Assembly: GCA_037039685.1 (NCBI GenBank)
Contig: JAWNGF010000011.1
Location: 124,001-188,000 of the forward strand
Length of the DNA stretch: 64,000 nt
Source: Ceratobasidium sp. AG-K
Taxonomy: Eukaryota > Basidiomycota > Agaricomycetes > Cantharellales > Ceratobasidiaceae
Direction of reading: 5' to 3'
The position numbers and the translations under genes are program-made. Positions 1 through 11,650 of this stretch are shown one piece after another. Within the stretch, counting starts at the first letter, position 1. Each line of letters starts with the position of its first letter. The notes under the pieces are model-generated. The model was given only the letters and a program-made list of their open reading frames with translations, did not search any database and was not told the origin of the DNA.

Positions 1-955
1 CAGCTCCAGGGCGAATTTGTCACTGTTGGACCGAGAGGGTTGGTTATTGTTGGGGACGTGTCGAGCGAGAGGGAGGTGGAAGATATGGTGAAGAAGACAG
101 CGGAGGATTTGAGCGGGTTGGATGTCGTAAGTGCAGATTGAATTTGGCGGTGCGAGGGGCTTGGTACGTGTGGGTGGTGGCTAATGTGGGAGTTCGCCAT
201 CCGGGGAGTGGGGTACTTGATAGTAAGTGACCAGTGGCACCTGCTTACATAACGATTGATATCTGGGTAATTTACTCCTTACTCAATCCGGCAGTTTCCG
301 AGTTCACATTTAACAAGGTCACAAGTATCAACCTCAAAGGGGTACCATACTCTTGCCGCGCAGCCGCAAAGCAAATGATCAAGCAAGGTCGAGGGGGGCG
401 AATAGCCTGCGCGAGCAGCATCTGGGGAATCGAAGGTATTGCCCTCTTCAATTCACACGACCCTCGTTCATAGACATGCTCCGGTATATCGCAAGGAATG
501 CCGAACAACGTCGCATGCAATACATTGAAATATGGAGTGCGCACGTTGACTCAGACGGCCGCGCTGGAATGGGGGCAGCATGGGATCCCCGTGAACGCAT
601 ATACGCCCAGGATCATTCACACCTCGATGGGTACGGCTACCTGCATCGTTATGGCTTCGAAGAATATTTTTCGGGCAATGGAAGAAGCATGTGAAGGGCC
701 ACGCGCGGAGAAACTCGTTAACCAAGTGGGTTTGATTCAGAATGCATTGTCATTTCCTAATTGATGTTGGTTGATGGGAAGTGCGGCGATGAAGCGTGCT
801 GGAACGTCTGTGGAGATTGCGGCACTTGCAGGATTTTTGGTGTCCGAGGAGGTGTCCTATATAACTGGGAAGTCAGTAGGTTGAATATTGGCGTGATACT
901 GAGTGAGGGTATAGGCCAGACGTTAGGCGCAAATGGAGGGCTGTTGCTGAGCTGA
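1..955 (+). pseudogene. Short-chain dehydrogenase/reductase, 5' cut by window edge, catalytic Tyr lost
   Basis: Classical SDR pieces read in order: GDVSSEREVEDM near 1-125 (end of a nucleotide-binding beta strand), a degenerate VANVG (canonical NAG) near 175, SINLKGVPYSCRAAAKQM and GRIACASS (catalytic Ser) at 303-430, then YGVRTLTQTAALEWGQHGIP and VNAY after an intron, and SYITG with GANGGLLLS at the end (about 870-955). Two introns (about 221-292 and 430-490) splice in frame. The YxxxK motif reads CNTLK: the catalytic Tyr is Cys (tgc for tac) while the Lys is kept, and PG after VNAY has become PR. Splice phases near 127 and 720-780 do not close cleanly. I infer a decaying NAD(P)H oxidoreductase gene; a divergent active SDR is less likely. 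The start lies outside the window. Confidence 0.6.
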
Positions 956-2200
956 GATAGCCGAACGATGAACGGGGTCCCATGTTGGTGATATCCAAAA
1001 TCACCAATGTATACACCAAAGCGGCATGGTCGAATCAAAACAATATCGGGTCCGTCTCGGACGGTTGATAGTCTCGCATCACTCTCTTGGCGCGCGAGCG
1101 GGCAGTCCGCATCAACCCCCCAAGAACTTCGAAAACTCTTGAGTGCGGCATTCGTGTTGGTCGGCTCGGTGGGTTGTTCCAGCAGAGAGCCGTGAATCTC
1201 CGAGACAATGGCGATGGTGCCGAGACACCGCAAGTTTGAGCGTGGGTAATCGTTGTTACGTTATTTGTATGTACGTAGGTCTGTGAATGTAACTTATAAA
1301 TTATATGAAGCTTACTGTCTGTCTACTCCAGGCCGCAAATCCTCCACTTCGGAGCATAAATTGTCAGCTCAGGAGCGTAGATTGTCATTGGGATAGAATA
1401 CACTCACACATAGTCAACAGAGCCTACCTGTGAGCTGTCCTGACCACTTGATCGGAATCCGCAGCAGCCCATAATCTTGCGGAACTGTTGCCTCCGATTG
1501 ATCCCCTTGGGGCTGATTGATTCGACCTTCCTCGCAGTGCCGGTTGATCACAATTCTTCCGCTCATTTGCTCTTCGCATGTGCTACTAGCCGCAGCCAAT
1601 GTTTTACAACAATCCCATACAATCTGGGTAGACTCAGACATGTAAAGGTGCTTGGGCACGCGGGCGCGACGGCCCGGCTATCGTCCGGGTGAGAAGCTGT
1701 CAATGGAATACGCGATTATCAACGGAATGCCAAGACCACGTGATTCTTCTCGCACCTGCACATGTTCAACCCAAGTCTTTGACCGGATCGCATCTACTTC
1801 TGGATTAATATGTTCGGTACCCCGTCGGACAAACCTGATAGTGCGAGGTACACATGACGTTCCATCGACGGTACAGGGTATTTTGATTGCCTACGGCTAG
1901 GAGGGCAAGAAGTGAACGTTGTCTTGGCGTTGTCGGCTGGCTGGCACTCACTAATCTGGTATGCCTGCAGAATTATTGATCTCGAAGACCACAGGTTACG
2001 CTCGGACTCTTGTCGGTGACGGTCGAATTTGGCTCTGCGCCAAGTCCTCTTGGGTGGTCGTTTCCCACTAGCTGGTCGACAACTTATGGCATTTTTGTAT
2101 CTCTTGGCTTCATTCTTGTCCGGCTCACATGGGTAAACTATCGTACACAGGTCACTAGACACTGCTTTCTCAGCACCGTCTATTCTCCGCGCAAAGTCTG
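956..2200. other. Intergenic, no gene seen
   Basis: No coding run with a recognisable family or paired introns is visible here. The distal part is the upstream region of the cellobiohydrolase gene that starts at 2274. Confidence 0.6.
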
Positions 2201-2208
2201 TATAAAAA
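2201..2208 (+). promoter_or_regulatory. TATA box of the GH7 gene
   Basis: TATAAAAA lies 73 bases upstream of the GH7 start codon, in a pyrimidine-rich context typical of a highly expressed fungal secreted enzyme gene. Confidence 0.55.
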
Positions 2209-2273
2209 TGCGTCGACCAGCGACCAGAGACAGTATCGGTAACCGGCAATCGACTCTTACTCGTCCATATACA

Positions 2274-3955
2274 ATGCTTCCTTTCGTCGCTCTGTTCTCT
2301 TTCTACCTTGCTGTGGCTCAGGCCCAGCAGGTCGGGACTCTCAAGGCTGAAGTTCACCCCTCTCTCCCGTGGCAAAAGTGCACCACCGCCGGCGGCTGCG
2401 TGACCCAATCGAGCGCCAAGGTCGTGCTCGACGCCAACTGGCGCTGGGTCCACACCACTTCTGGCTACGCCAACTGCTACACCGGCCAGGCATGGGACAC
2501 TTCGGTCTGCCCCGACGGCGCTACCTGCGCTCAAAACTGCGCGGTCGATGGTGCTGACTACAGCGGCACGTACGGTATCACCACCTCCGGCAACGCTCTT
2601 ACCCTCAAGTTCGTCACCAAGGGCGAGAACACCAACGTTGGCTCCCGTGTTTATCTCATGGCTGCGGACGATACCAACTACGAGATGTTCAAACTCAAGA
2701 ACCAGGAGTTCACCTTCGATGTTGACGTTTCGAACCTTCCCTGCGGTCTGAACGGCGCTCTCTACTTCTCCGAGATGTTGGCCGATGGTGGCAAGTCCAA
2801 GTATCCGAACAACAAAGCTGGTGCCAAGTATGGAACCGGCTACTGCGATGCTCAGTGCCCTCGTGACATCAAGTTCATCAACGGCGAGGTGAGTTGCAAC
2901 GCCACTAAATGCTAGTCAGGTACTAATGTATATCCAATAGGCCAACGTCGCTGGCTGGACCGGCTCTACCACCGATCCCAACTCGGGCAAGGGCGACTAC
3001 GGTAGCTGCTGTAACGAGATGGACATCTGGGAGGCTAACTCGATCTCAAACGCCTACACTCCCCACCCTTGCACGGTCAGCGGCCCCACTCGCTGCACTG
3101 ACACTCAGTGCTCCGAGTACTGCGACCAGCCCGGATGCGACTGGAACCCGTTCCGCATGGGTGACCAATCCTACTACGGCCCCGGCAAAACCATCGATAC
3201 TTCGAAAGAAGATCACCGTTGTCACTCAGTTCTTGACCACCGGCAACACCGCCACTGGCGCGCTCAGGGAAATCCGCCGCCTCTACGTCCAGAATGGCGT
3301 AGTCATCCAGAACTCCAAGTCTACCATTTCCGGTCTCACCCAGTACGACTCGATCACCGACGACTTTTGCGCTGCCCAGAAGACAGTCTTCCAGGACACC
3401 AACGTGTATGCGGAGAAGGGTGGTATGGCCACGATGGACAAGTCATTTGCCAACGGTCACGTCCTCGTCATGTCGATCTGGGACGACCATGCAGCCCACA
3501 TGCTCTGGCTCGACAGCAACTATCCCCTCGACCGCCCCGCCAGCCAGGCTGGAACTGCCCGTGGTACCTGCGCCACCACTTCTGGTGACCCCAAGGATGT
3601 TGAGGCGCAGTACCCCAACTCGTCGGTTACCTTCTCCAACATCCGCTTCGGTGACATTGGTTCGACCTACGGCACTGGCTCCACTCCCACTGGCACGACC
3701 ACTTCCACTTCTGCAGTATGTTTGTTCCTTTGATATTCGCCGAGCCTTGCTTACTGGTAATTCTAGTCCGCTACTGCGACCTCTGGTACCGGCACTGTTC
3801 CTCAATACGGCCAATGCGGTGGCAGTGGCCATACTGGAGGCACGGTATGTAATATCTTCCTTCGGAAATACCTTGGCTCATCATCCATGTTACAGGTTTG
3901 CGTTTCCCCTTACACCTGCACGGTTATCAACCAATGGTACTCCCAGTGCCTCTAG
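2274..3955 (+). CDS. GH7 cellobiohydrolase with CBM1, one-base frameshift
   Basis: Secreted cellobiohydrolase that would cut cellobiose from the reducing ends of cellulose. Four exons: 2274-2888, 2941-3715, 3767-3844, 3896-3955, with 51-52-base introns. A signal peptide (about residues 1-17, ending AVAQA) precedes the GH7 domain. The catalytic triad is present as [10 protein letters not shown] (E231 nucleophile, D233, E236 acid/base). A Thr/Ser-rich linker leads to a C-terminal CBM1, split by an intron, with its four Cys and aromatic residues intact (QYGQCGG to YSQCL). The exons sum to 1528 bases, one too many. The frame changes at the A run 3205-3209 (DTSK then KITVVTQ), so one extra base truncates the protein after the active site. 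Everything downstream is intact, so either a very young mutation or an assembly error is possible. Confidence 0.92.
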
Positions 3956-5451
3956 GTTGACACTAATGCTTGGCTGGCTAAACCTGTCGGCTAAAGTTCT
4001 TTAGTTACATGTACATCTGGTGAACAGTAGAATCGATTTCTTCTTCTCTCTGGTGTGTGCTCAGCAACCCGCTTTGCCAACCTCGTCAATAGGTACAGCG
4101 AGTTTCCGCCACCCTCACCGAGTGGGTTTGGCAGGATAGGCCGGAGGATAGGAATGTCAAGACACTCATTTCTAGACTTGCCCACTCTGACAGACCTTCC
4201 AACATTCGCAATATAGCATGAGTAAACAACGCACATGTTACGTGTGCTTAAACCAAACCCTTTTGTGCAGAGTATCAACTATATTTTACGTATTCGCCAC
4301 CTCTACTACGCCTCTCCCAGTCTATATTCCTCCTCGTTGTCTTCCCAGCATTCCCTCCGATCAGCCATACATCGGAGCGATCACGTATATGTACGACCAT
4401 TCGTATTTCAGCTAACGCTGAGCGTGCTTCAACCAGGTTTATCTCACTAGTCCTAGTTTGTATGAACCTGATACTTTGGTTCTCGAAGGGTTGAACGTTA
4501 CACTTGGTTACAGTTACACGAATGACGTCTTAGCCTTGAGCTTACAAGAACAGGGCGTACAAGTATTCGCTCCCTCCGAAGCAAACATTCGCGGTGATGC
4601 CGGAGAGCATTTAAGACGATCTTGTGAGGCGCCCTACTGATAGATGATTGACTGTAAAGCTCCATGTGTCAAAACTTGGTATTCGAATCAATGCAAAGTG
4701 CAACTACTGATGCCCACTGGGTGCGCAAGTAAAATCTCGACGGATCAGAAGATTGTGAATAGTGCAATGCCAACAGTTTGCATGCTCCCTCAGGCTCCCG
4801 CAACTTTTACTACAACCCTATTGGGAATTATGATTATTCAAACATGCTGAGCAGTGGGGACCTTTTTTATAATAATAATAATAATAAATCAGGTATATTT
4901 TACGACGTTTGGGGGCAAGGCCCTATGGTGCGCCGTTCTAGAAGTGGAGTGGCGTAAGGCCGTACCGAAGAGGACACCTAAGGTGGGACAAGGGACCGAG
5001 ACGAGGAGTAGAAACCTGACTAGGACCAGATTCGAACCTCCGCCCTTTACGGCTCAACAGAAGGAAGACTGTATGATCGGAAATAGGTGATTCGACTTTC
5101 CAGACATGAACGTGCTGGCAGCCGGTAGTATTTTATTCAAGAAAATTCTCGTAAGGTAAGGAACGAAGTGCTGGCTTTCGAGTTATCTCCAATATCCCTG
5201 ATACGCCCAGAACTTGGTCCCTTTCGTTGACACTAGGGATTCCCGCCACTTCAGGGTTTCGGCTGTTCATGTACTCGCCTGTTTGTAGCCTTTTTCAGCG
5301 TCTCTCTTAAGGCCCTCTCCCAGAGTATATGTATCGTCTCGTTAGCCCACCACGGCATAATTCCTCGCCTTTGTCGCCTCTTTGGATATACCTCCCAGTT
5401 TTGCGTACTAGGTTCTGATCCTACTTCCTAGAATCGTTTCTGAACTCTGAC
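3956..5451. other. Intergenic, no gene seen
   Basis: Holds the GH7 3' flank and an AT-rich stretch with a short AAT microsatellite. A bit near 5030-5080 has a tRNA T-loop-like GATTCGAACC word (minus strand) but no cloverleaf. No coding region supported. Confidence 0.55.
4869..4888. repeat. AAT trinucleotide microsatellite
   Basis: About six to seven tandem AAT units, preceded by a T run. Confidence 0.85.
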
Positions 5452-6814
5452 ATGACTGTCGCCCCCGACTCCTCAACGAATGGTATGGTCAAGGATAGTG
5501 ATGGTCCTGCACAGAGCTCTGAACGTAGGCGCAAGCAGATTTAAGTGGCCGGGCCATGTCCCACGGACGTCCTACAACACTCAGTCAAAAGGTATGATGT
5601 TCCATATTATTCAGTTAGGCTCCGGGGGACTAAACGCGACGTCAAGCTTGACTGGTTGCCTGTCATAAGAGAGTTTCAGAATTTGATCGAGAACGATGAT
5701 CAAATTTATTACGGTTTCCAACAAATGTTTGAACAGTCATTTGATAACTCTTCCGAGCTGGGTCGATCAACTGTGAGCAATTTCCCACTATTTGCGCGTC
5801 ATAAGAGTTCGTGGATTAATCAATGGTCCAGGCAATCAACTATGTGGAAATGTTGGATCAAATCAACACTGGGATCCAAACCCCGCCGAGATATACTCGA
5901 AATGATTACGTCGGTTGCCATATTTATGCCGTCCTTGACAGGGTCATGTGTACTTCTTCCGGACTCACGATTCTCGCTCATCCTCGAGTCAATACTCAGT
6001 TCAAAAGGATCTTCGAGGTCTGGGCCGCTTTCCTCTCCTCACCCAAGTCGCGGGCTACACTCACCGCTGAGGATGATGGGTGGTTCGGTCCCACGGCTAG
6101 TGTGCATATGCCCGGTTTTGAGGAGACATTTGTGTGCGATCCTTCAGCGCCGTATCGTGGTTTTGCCTCCTGGGATGACTATTTCACCCGGTCATTTCGT
6201 CCAGGGGTTCGCCCAGTCGAGGGTCTCTACGACAATTCGGTGATCAACAGCGCTTGTGAATCTACAGTCTACTGCATCTCAAAATGAGTCAAGTACCAAG
6301 ACAGCTTTTGGCTCAAAGGACAAGCATACTCGCTCCGAGACATGTTGCATGACGATCCTTTTACCAAGCAGTTCGTAGGCGGGACTGTCGTCCAGTGCTT
6401 CCTCAGCGCAACGAGCTATCATCAGTGGCATAGTCCTATTAACGGCCGGGTGGTCAAGACCAGAATAATTCCAGGGGTGTACTTCACCCAATCGCCAGCC
6501 ACCACAACGGCCTCGATGCCATTTCGTCGCAGGGCTTTTTGACAGCCGTGTCCACTCGCGCTCTAGTCTTTATCAAATGCGACAACCCCCGCATTGGGTT
6601 GATATGTTTCATGGCGGTCGGTATGATTGACATTTCTACGTGCGACATCCGCGTAAAGGCAGAGGATAGATTGACGAAAGGGCAGGAAATGGGGATGTTT
6701 CATTTTGGAGGATCGACTTACTGTATGCTGTTCCGCCCTGGCACCGGGATCGAGCTTGAGTGCGCGGTCGGGGACAAGGTTCTACTTAACTCTTCGATTG
6801 CGGCCGTCTTGTAG
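5452..6814 (+). pseudogene. Phosphatidylserine decarboxylase family (PSDC + PSD domains), broken
   Basis: Pyruvoyl-dependent decarboxylase of the fungal group that includes the tryptophan decarboxylase PsiD; the substrate cannot be told. N-terminal PSDC-type region: WLPVIREFQNLIEN, DDYFTRSFRPGVRPVEG. C-terminal PSD domain: FWLKGQAYSLRDML, YHQWHSPINGRVV, then GMFHFGGST, the self-cleavage motif whose Ser becomes the pyruvoyl group. An intron at 5773-5831 restores frame before AINYVEML. Lesions: TAA at 5542-5544 in frame with the first ATG (5452), TGA at 6285-6287 between CISK and VKYQD, and a frame change at about 6495-6505 before NGLDAISSQGFL. The first stop could be avoided by a different 5' exon; the other two cannot easily. 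I infer a pseudogene with an intact maturation motif. Confidence 0.8.
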
Positions 6815-7472
6815 ACGCACGTTTTTTAATTTATTTATAGATAGAACTCCCACTACAGTCCGCTTCAATACACACGCAGTTCGACTGGTCTGAAGTCTTT
6901 TGACGTGTTGGATCACCTAATCTTAATATCCTCACTCCCTCAACACCTATGTTGAAAAAAAATGGTTCCTTGCCCATGCAGTATCGGCGGGTGCTGAATC
7001 GCCTGTACAACGGGAGTCTAGTCGTCGCCGGCTATGGTTCTGATTCGTAAGTGGGAGCTAAGGTCACGTGGGTGATCGAAGGATTCTTCCCAAGCGAGGC
7101 ATTTATTCGCCGCGCCACCAACAGAACGTGCCGACAGCCACCACTATGGCCGTATGTAGCATCACGAGTGGCTAAGATTGAGATACTCGGGGTAATTTCT
7201 CTGATACGATAGAAAGCGGGGAGATTATGTCTTACGCTTGCCATAGTAGGATTGGAGCCTCCTAAATTCGAACCTTGGTTACGCAGCTCGGGTACCCAAG
7301 ATATGTATCTACGCTCATGAAAGAAATCGAGTTGGACCAGGGCTGGGGTAACAGCGTGAAGCATACGGTTTACAAGGCTAATTTCATCACAGAGGACCAG
7401 TCTCATTTGTTCGACTGTATTCATATATAGGGATAGGCATCATTGATGCAAAGAGAAAAATCTGCAGCCCAT
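6815..7472. other. Intergenic between convergent genes
   Basis: 3' flanks of the decarboxylase pseudogene and of the minus-strand methyltransferase. An open minus-strand frame at 7032-7424 has no recognisable domain. A GGTTCGAAT word near 7265 (minus) resembles a tRNA T-loop, possibly from an old tRNA-derived SINE, without a full tRNA fold. Confidence 0.5.
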
Positions 7473-8841
7473 CTATATCTTCCTGGCACACCAAACCTTG
7501 TACTTGGCACAGCTCTTGTACCTCGGATCACGAAACTCCTCCATCAACCGATCGACAAACGCCTCGGCATCAGCCTTTTCGTAACCCATAATCTGCATGA
7601 TTGGCAACAACGCCTTCCACGTTTGTTCAAACATAACGCGAGCGAGTCCTCCAATGATCTTTTGTTGCTCATCGGTAGACCACGGGCCGCCAGGAATTGG
7701 ATAGGCGCACGACGTGATGGTGTGGAATCCACGAACGGCGGACGGGGTGTTCTTGTCGTTGGAGTGGTCGTTGCCCCACATGGGGTGCCCGGGGCCAAGT
7801 CGAGAAGTTATTTCGTCGAACGCGGCGAGGTCGATGCCCTGGCGCGTTTGGGCGACTCGGATAAGTTCGATGGCTTCGATCCGGCGAGGACACGAATGTA
7901 CGACAACCGAGGGATTGTCGGCTGGGCGTGTCTATCAGACACGGCTTGTTTGGAAGCCGGAGAAGTGGGCATACCTTCGAAAGCCTGCGATGGCATTTCT
8001 CCTACGATTATCATGCCGCCTGGTTTGAGTACGCGGTGAGCTTCTCGAAGTAAAACGTTATAGTCTTTGGTCTATCAGATGATTAGCATTGGTGGTGCGA
8101 GTAGAGAATACGACCGGTTTACCAATGAAATACACTGGCGCAGCTGGACTAGGTCAAAACTCGCATCGGGTTCCGCAATACCAGCATACACATCGTAAAC
8201 TTCATACGTGATTCGCGGATGAGGCGCTAGGGTCGTCAACGGCTTGACATCGAGCGAAACAAACTCGACGGCGGGATACGTGTAAGCCATCTCATTGACC
8301 CTGGAAATGTGTGATCTCTGAGTCATGGAGCCCGGCTGATTGTTTTGGCGATCAAACGTACCATGATCCGCTTGCTGTCGCCAGGTCCAACACCCGCACA
8401 CCGGTTCCGTTCACCCCTCCTCGCTGTAGGAACTCGTCCGCGACGGCTGGGACGAGCTTGTCGCCTTGGAGAAGCTTGACGATGATGTTGTAGATAAAGT
8501 CGACTCGTTCGGTAATCGAGTCGCTCGGAAAGACGATTGGGACATTTTCGTCGGTTGTGTATTGAAAGCCGTATACGGTCTTGAAATATTCTAGACACGG
8601 AGTCAGGCTTAGGTTCGAATGGGACACATAGCAGGGAGAGAATGGACACAGAAAATCACACGGGCAAGTGGGCACACATAAAACTTACCAGCGACCTCCG
8701 CGCTACCCCGAGTGTGCTCATCGTACGACTACTCGAGGCCTCCGAAAAGATGGTATCCGCGTCGGTGGCGTGTCCAGTGTCATCGTTGTGGTCTGTAACA
8801 AGGTAAACTGGAGCAGTAGCCGAATCTTCAAAAAGGTCCAT
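7473..8841 (-). CDS. SAM-dependent methyltransferase, class I fold
   Basis: Five exons on the minus strand, approximately 8841-8689, 8590-8362, 8300-8123, 8071-7975 and 7921-7473, giving about 365 residues. Motif I is [11 protein letters not shown] (canonical VLDLGTGSGIW), followed by [11 protein letters not shown] (acidic ribose-binding Asp), [18 protein letters not shown] (motif IV) and [20 protein letters not shown]. The C-terminal part contains [15 protein letters not shown] and a [12 protein letters not shown] tail typical of the basidiomycete methyltransferase family related to LaeA/UMTA proteins. Introns 2-4 splice exactly. The first one (donor at 8688) is out by one base with the most obvious acceptor, so the start and exon 1 are provisional. 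The substrate is unknown. It is convergent with the decarboxylase pseudogene. Confidence 0.8.
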
Positions 8842-9718
8842 AGCGGGGTCAAGTGGAGGTTGTGGTGAGTTTGCACCCGCCGACGTGATTAAGTAGAATC
8901 GCAGACTGAGGATTAATGTGTTGTGTTACGTATGTGGAGCCGGCGGGGGGTTCAGCCAGAGGGCGCCCCGGTTGTCATAATTATTGAACAGAGCGTCAAT
9001 GATCCGCAATTTGAAGGGAAGGCCTGAAGATCGATCAGAGATTTGCACGGTACAAAATGTATGGTGGCGCTGTCTGTCCAACTCTGTTCAAAAGGTGTGG
9101 TCGAATAATTCAAGGACCTGAATGTCACGTGTATGGCGACTTGGGGATAAGGCTGATTTCATGGGCGCGTATCGGCCTCCGAATGATCTGCGGCCGTGAT
9201 GTTGTCGATCAATACTCAGAAGGAGGGCGTAGGCTCGGCGCAGTAGCAGTGCCTCACGAAATATAATTGTATGCACCCTCGAAACGGATGTTGATCCTGG
9301 GGGATCTCGGCCATCTCACTTGGCTGAATAATCCTGTCCCGCTTGAAGCAAATATCTTGGAAGAAATGACAGGATAGAAGGAATAGAAACCTACGAAAGA
9401 ATGATTGGTGGTTAAGGAAGAGTTCCTGACGACCGCCCAGACATTTCGAGGTCGATTTGTTTGTCTGATTACGTGGGGACAGATCACGTGCGTCAACCGC
9501 AGTCGATCTCCATTGATGCGCCAACACCGCCTCCTCACCACGGTGAGCGAATTCGCTCTTCTCGCAGTCGATATTCATATCGAAGTACGGCACGGCATCG
9601 CCTCATTGCCAGGCGCTCTTATGCACAGGAACGAGCTGATATAAAATTGTCGGTCTGCGCAGTACTTCGCAGTTATCCCCCGAACCTTCGCGACCATTTG
9701 TGGAGTTGACCCGCAGCA
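8842..9718. other. Divergent intergenic region
   Basis: Lies between the divergently transcribed methyltransferase (-) and DUF7330-like gene (+), so it should hold both promoters. E-box-like CACGTG/CACGTG-related words occur near 9125 and 9485. No gene supported. Confidence 0.5.
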
Positions 9719-11431
9719 ATGATAATACCCGAAAAATCTGAAGTAGCTCTCTCGAGCCCCCCCTCGAGCGCGACTACGAGCCCGAATTTGAGTGCCTTTG
9801 CTACTCCTGCGCACATGGCAAATCCTTTTCATAAGCCGAAGCCGTCAGATGCTCAGGTAAGTTATAGTGATTTGGATGTTGCTCCGAATCTAACACCTGG
9901 CTAGTCTGTAATGTCCCAGGATCCGCCACCGTATACCGAAGCTGGGCCATCTTCGTTGCTTACGCCACCTCCGGACGTTATTCGTCCCACTCAACGCCAG
10001 GCCCCTCCTCGCCACCCAAGCCAGAGTCCATCGCAGAAGCTCGACATCCAGGGTTATTTATCTTCTCAAAAGCTAGCCCGACGAAGCTTTCATAGCTCAG
10101 GGCCTTTACTTGCCCCTGAACCTGGCCCTTCACATCTCACCATGCATCCGTCTGTCTCTCAAACACAACTTGCTCCTACCGACCCACGGTCTCAAACCTA
10201 TGGTCGCGGAAATCCCTACCGGATCTTCCACCTACGCAAACTTCGGGTGCTCTGGTTCCGTACCGTCACCCAGCACCTGTGCCTCGGGCGACTTATCCCT
10301 CGCCGAACCTATCCTCATCACCAAACCAAAACTCATTACCCAGCCCAACCTCTCCGATTCTCGGCCGCCGATGCAACTTTTATGCCGAACACAACCAGTC
10401 TTCGAGTCTCAAAGGAGCTTACCATCTTGATATGGGGCTCGAGATTCCCGAATCGCTCCGCCCACCCATGACGGAGTTTCACGGATTTTGGAACGAGATG
10501 GACAAGAAGGCTGTCAAGGCGCGCGAAAAGGAGCGAAAAGCGCGAGAAAAGGCGGCCAAGGGTGGTTGGGGGAGGAAGAAGGTTGTTGTCGAGTCTTTGC
10601 CCGAAAAGCGTTTAGCAAACGAGGGGGTGAGGCCAAACTTGATGTTGGCCTCCAAGGACGGAGGTGTACAGGCCGAGGTTAGCGTCAGTCCGGGCCCGAC
10701 TCGTGAGGTGGCGACGGTTGTGGCGGAGAGCAATGACGGGTCGGTCAAGTTGACTCTGGTGAGTACGCTGTTACATTCGTTGTGAACCGGAACTGATAAT
10801 TCAAACAGAACGACCCGAGTGGCCAGGGACTGAGGATTTTCGCGATTTCCATGGATGGTTCGGTCCGAGTTCGAATCCCGCCCACTTTCCAAGGAGCAAT
10901 TTGGATGACGACTGAGGATGGGAGCGTCCATCTCTCCGAAGGAATCAAGGTTCGTCTATCCAGCCCCTCTAATGATTATTCATCTAACCTCGATCTCCAT
11001 AGTCTCGGTTGATGGTCTTTAGTCAAACAACTAAAACCGCCCGTGGCTACATTGGGGACTGGCAATCCACGCAATTCGGTCGTACACCCTCGTCTGGCGA
11101 AGAACCCGACCACGCATTCAAAACCTGGACGGGACCCCTAGCGCACATCTACTCTCGAGACGGCTCGGTGCACCTCTCCTTGACGGGAGAGGACACGAGT
11201 AGTACGTTCTCGAAAGCGATGAAGAGCATATATAATGGAATCGTTGGAGCCACACATGAGGACGACGAGACCAAGGAGCGGCGAGAGCAGTGGGCGCAAC
11301 AGATTCAACAGGACCCGAGGATGGTGTGGCAGGCGCGGTCGCTGGAGGTCATGCATCCCCGAATGGGTTTAACGGGGCTGTTCCCACCTGCAGAGGGAGA
11401 TCCTCGTCGATTGGGCAGCAGGAGCACTTGA
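9719..11431 (+). CDS. DUF7330-like cytoplasmic protein, copy 1
   Basis: Exons: 9719-9856, 9905-10758, 10809-10949, 11003-11431. A Pro/Ser-rich disordered N-terminus (PPPYTEAGPSS) is followed by the conserved beta-repeat region: SLKGAYHLDMGLEIPESL, RPNLMLASKDGGVQAEV, SNDGSVKLTL, DGSVRVRIPPTFQGAIW, DGSVHLSEGIK and TARGYIGDWQS, ending in a charged helix. The last three intron positions match copy 2 (38355-39947). In exon 2 the Pro-rich linker changes reading frame somewhere between about 10130 and 10280; this is either one indel or an intron I cannot place. Function unknown: these fungal proteins look like bacterial beta-helical adhesin-type domains but have no signal peptide. The DUF assignment is from memory of the repeat pattern. 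Confidence 0.65.
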
Positions 11432-11650
11432 TGAGGGACCGAGGCGGAGTTTGGTAGTTTTGTGTGAGCATATTCGTGTACTTCATGGACTTTTTATTAT
11501 GCGTTTCGTTCAATACCCACATGCACTATGCATTGTATTATATGTTATTTTACCTGGCAGTGGCGTCAATGAATGAGTTTGGAATTATTGTTACACCCAC
11601 GTGATGACACGCCAAATCGACCTGGCACCTGAGCCCGCGATGCCACCACG

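Noticed and set aside
757..1233. Minus-strand open frame of 158 codons
   Set aside because: Antisense to the SDR 3' part; no recognisable features.
1794..2534. Long minus-strand frame opposite the GH7 start
   Set aside because: Antisense shadow of the GH7 exon and its upstream region; no domain, no introns.
5020..5090. tRNA-like GGTTCGAATC word on the minus strand
   Set aside because: The surrounding bases do not form a T-arm, anticodon arm or acceptor stem.
7240..7320. Second GGTTCGAAT word with weak T-arm pairing (minus strand)
   Set aside because: Only part of a T-arm pairs and no other arms are found; at most an old tRNA-derived SINE fragment.
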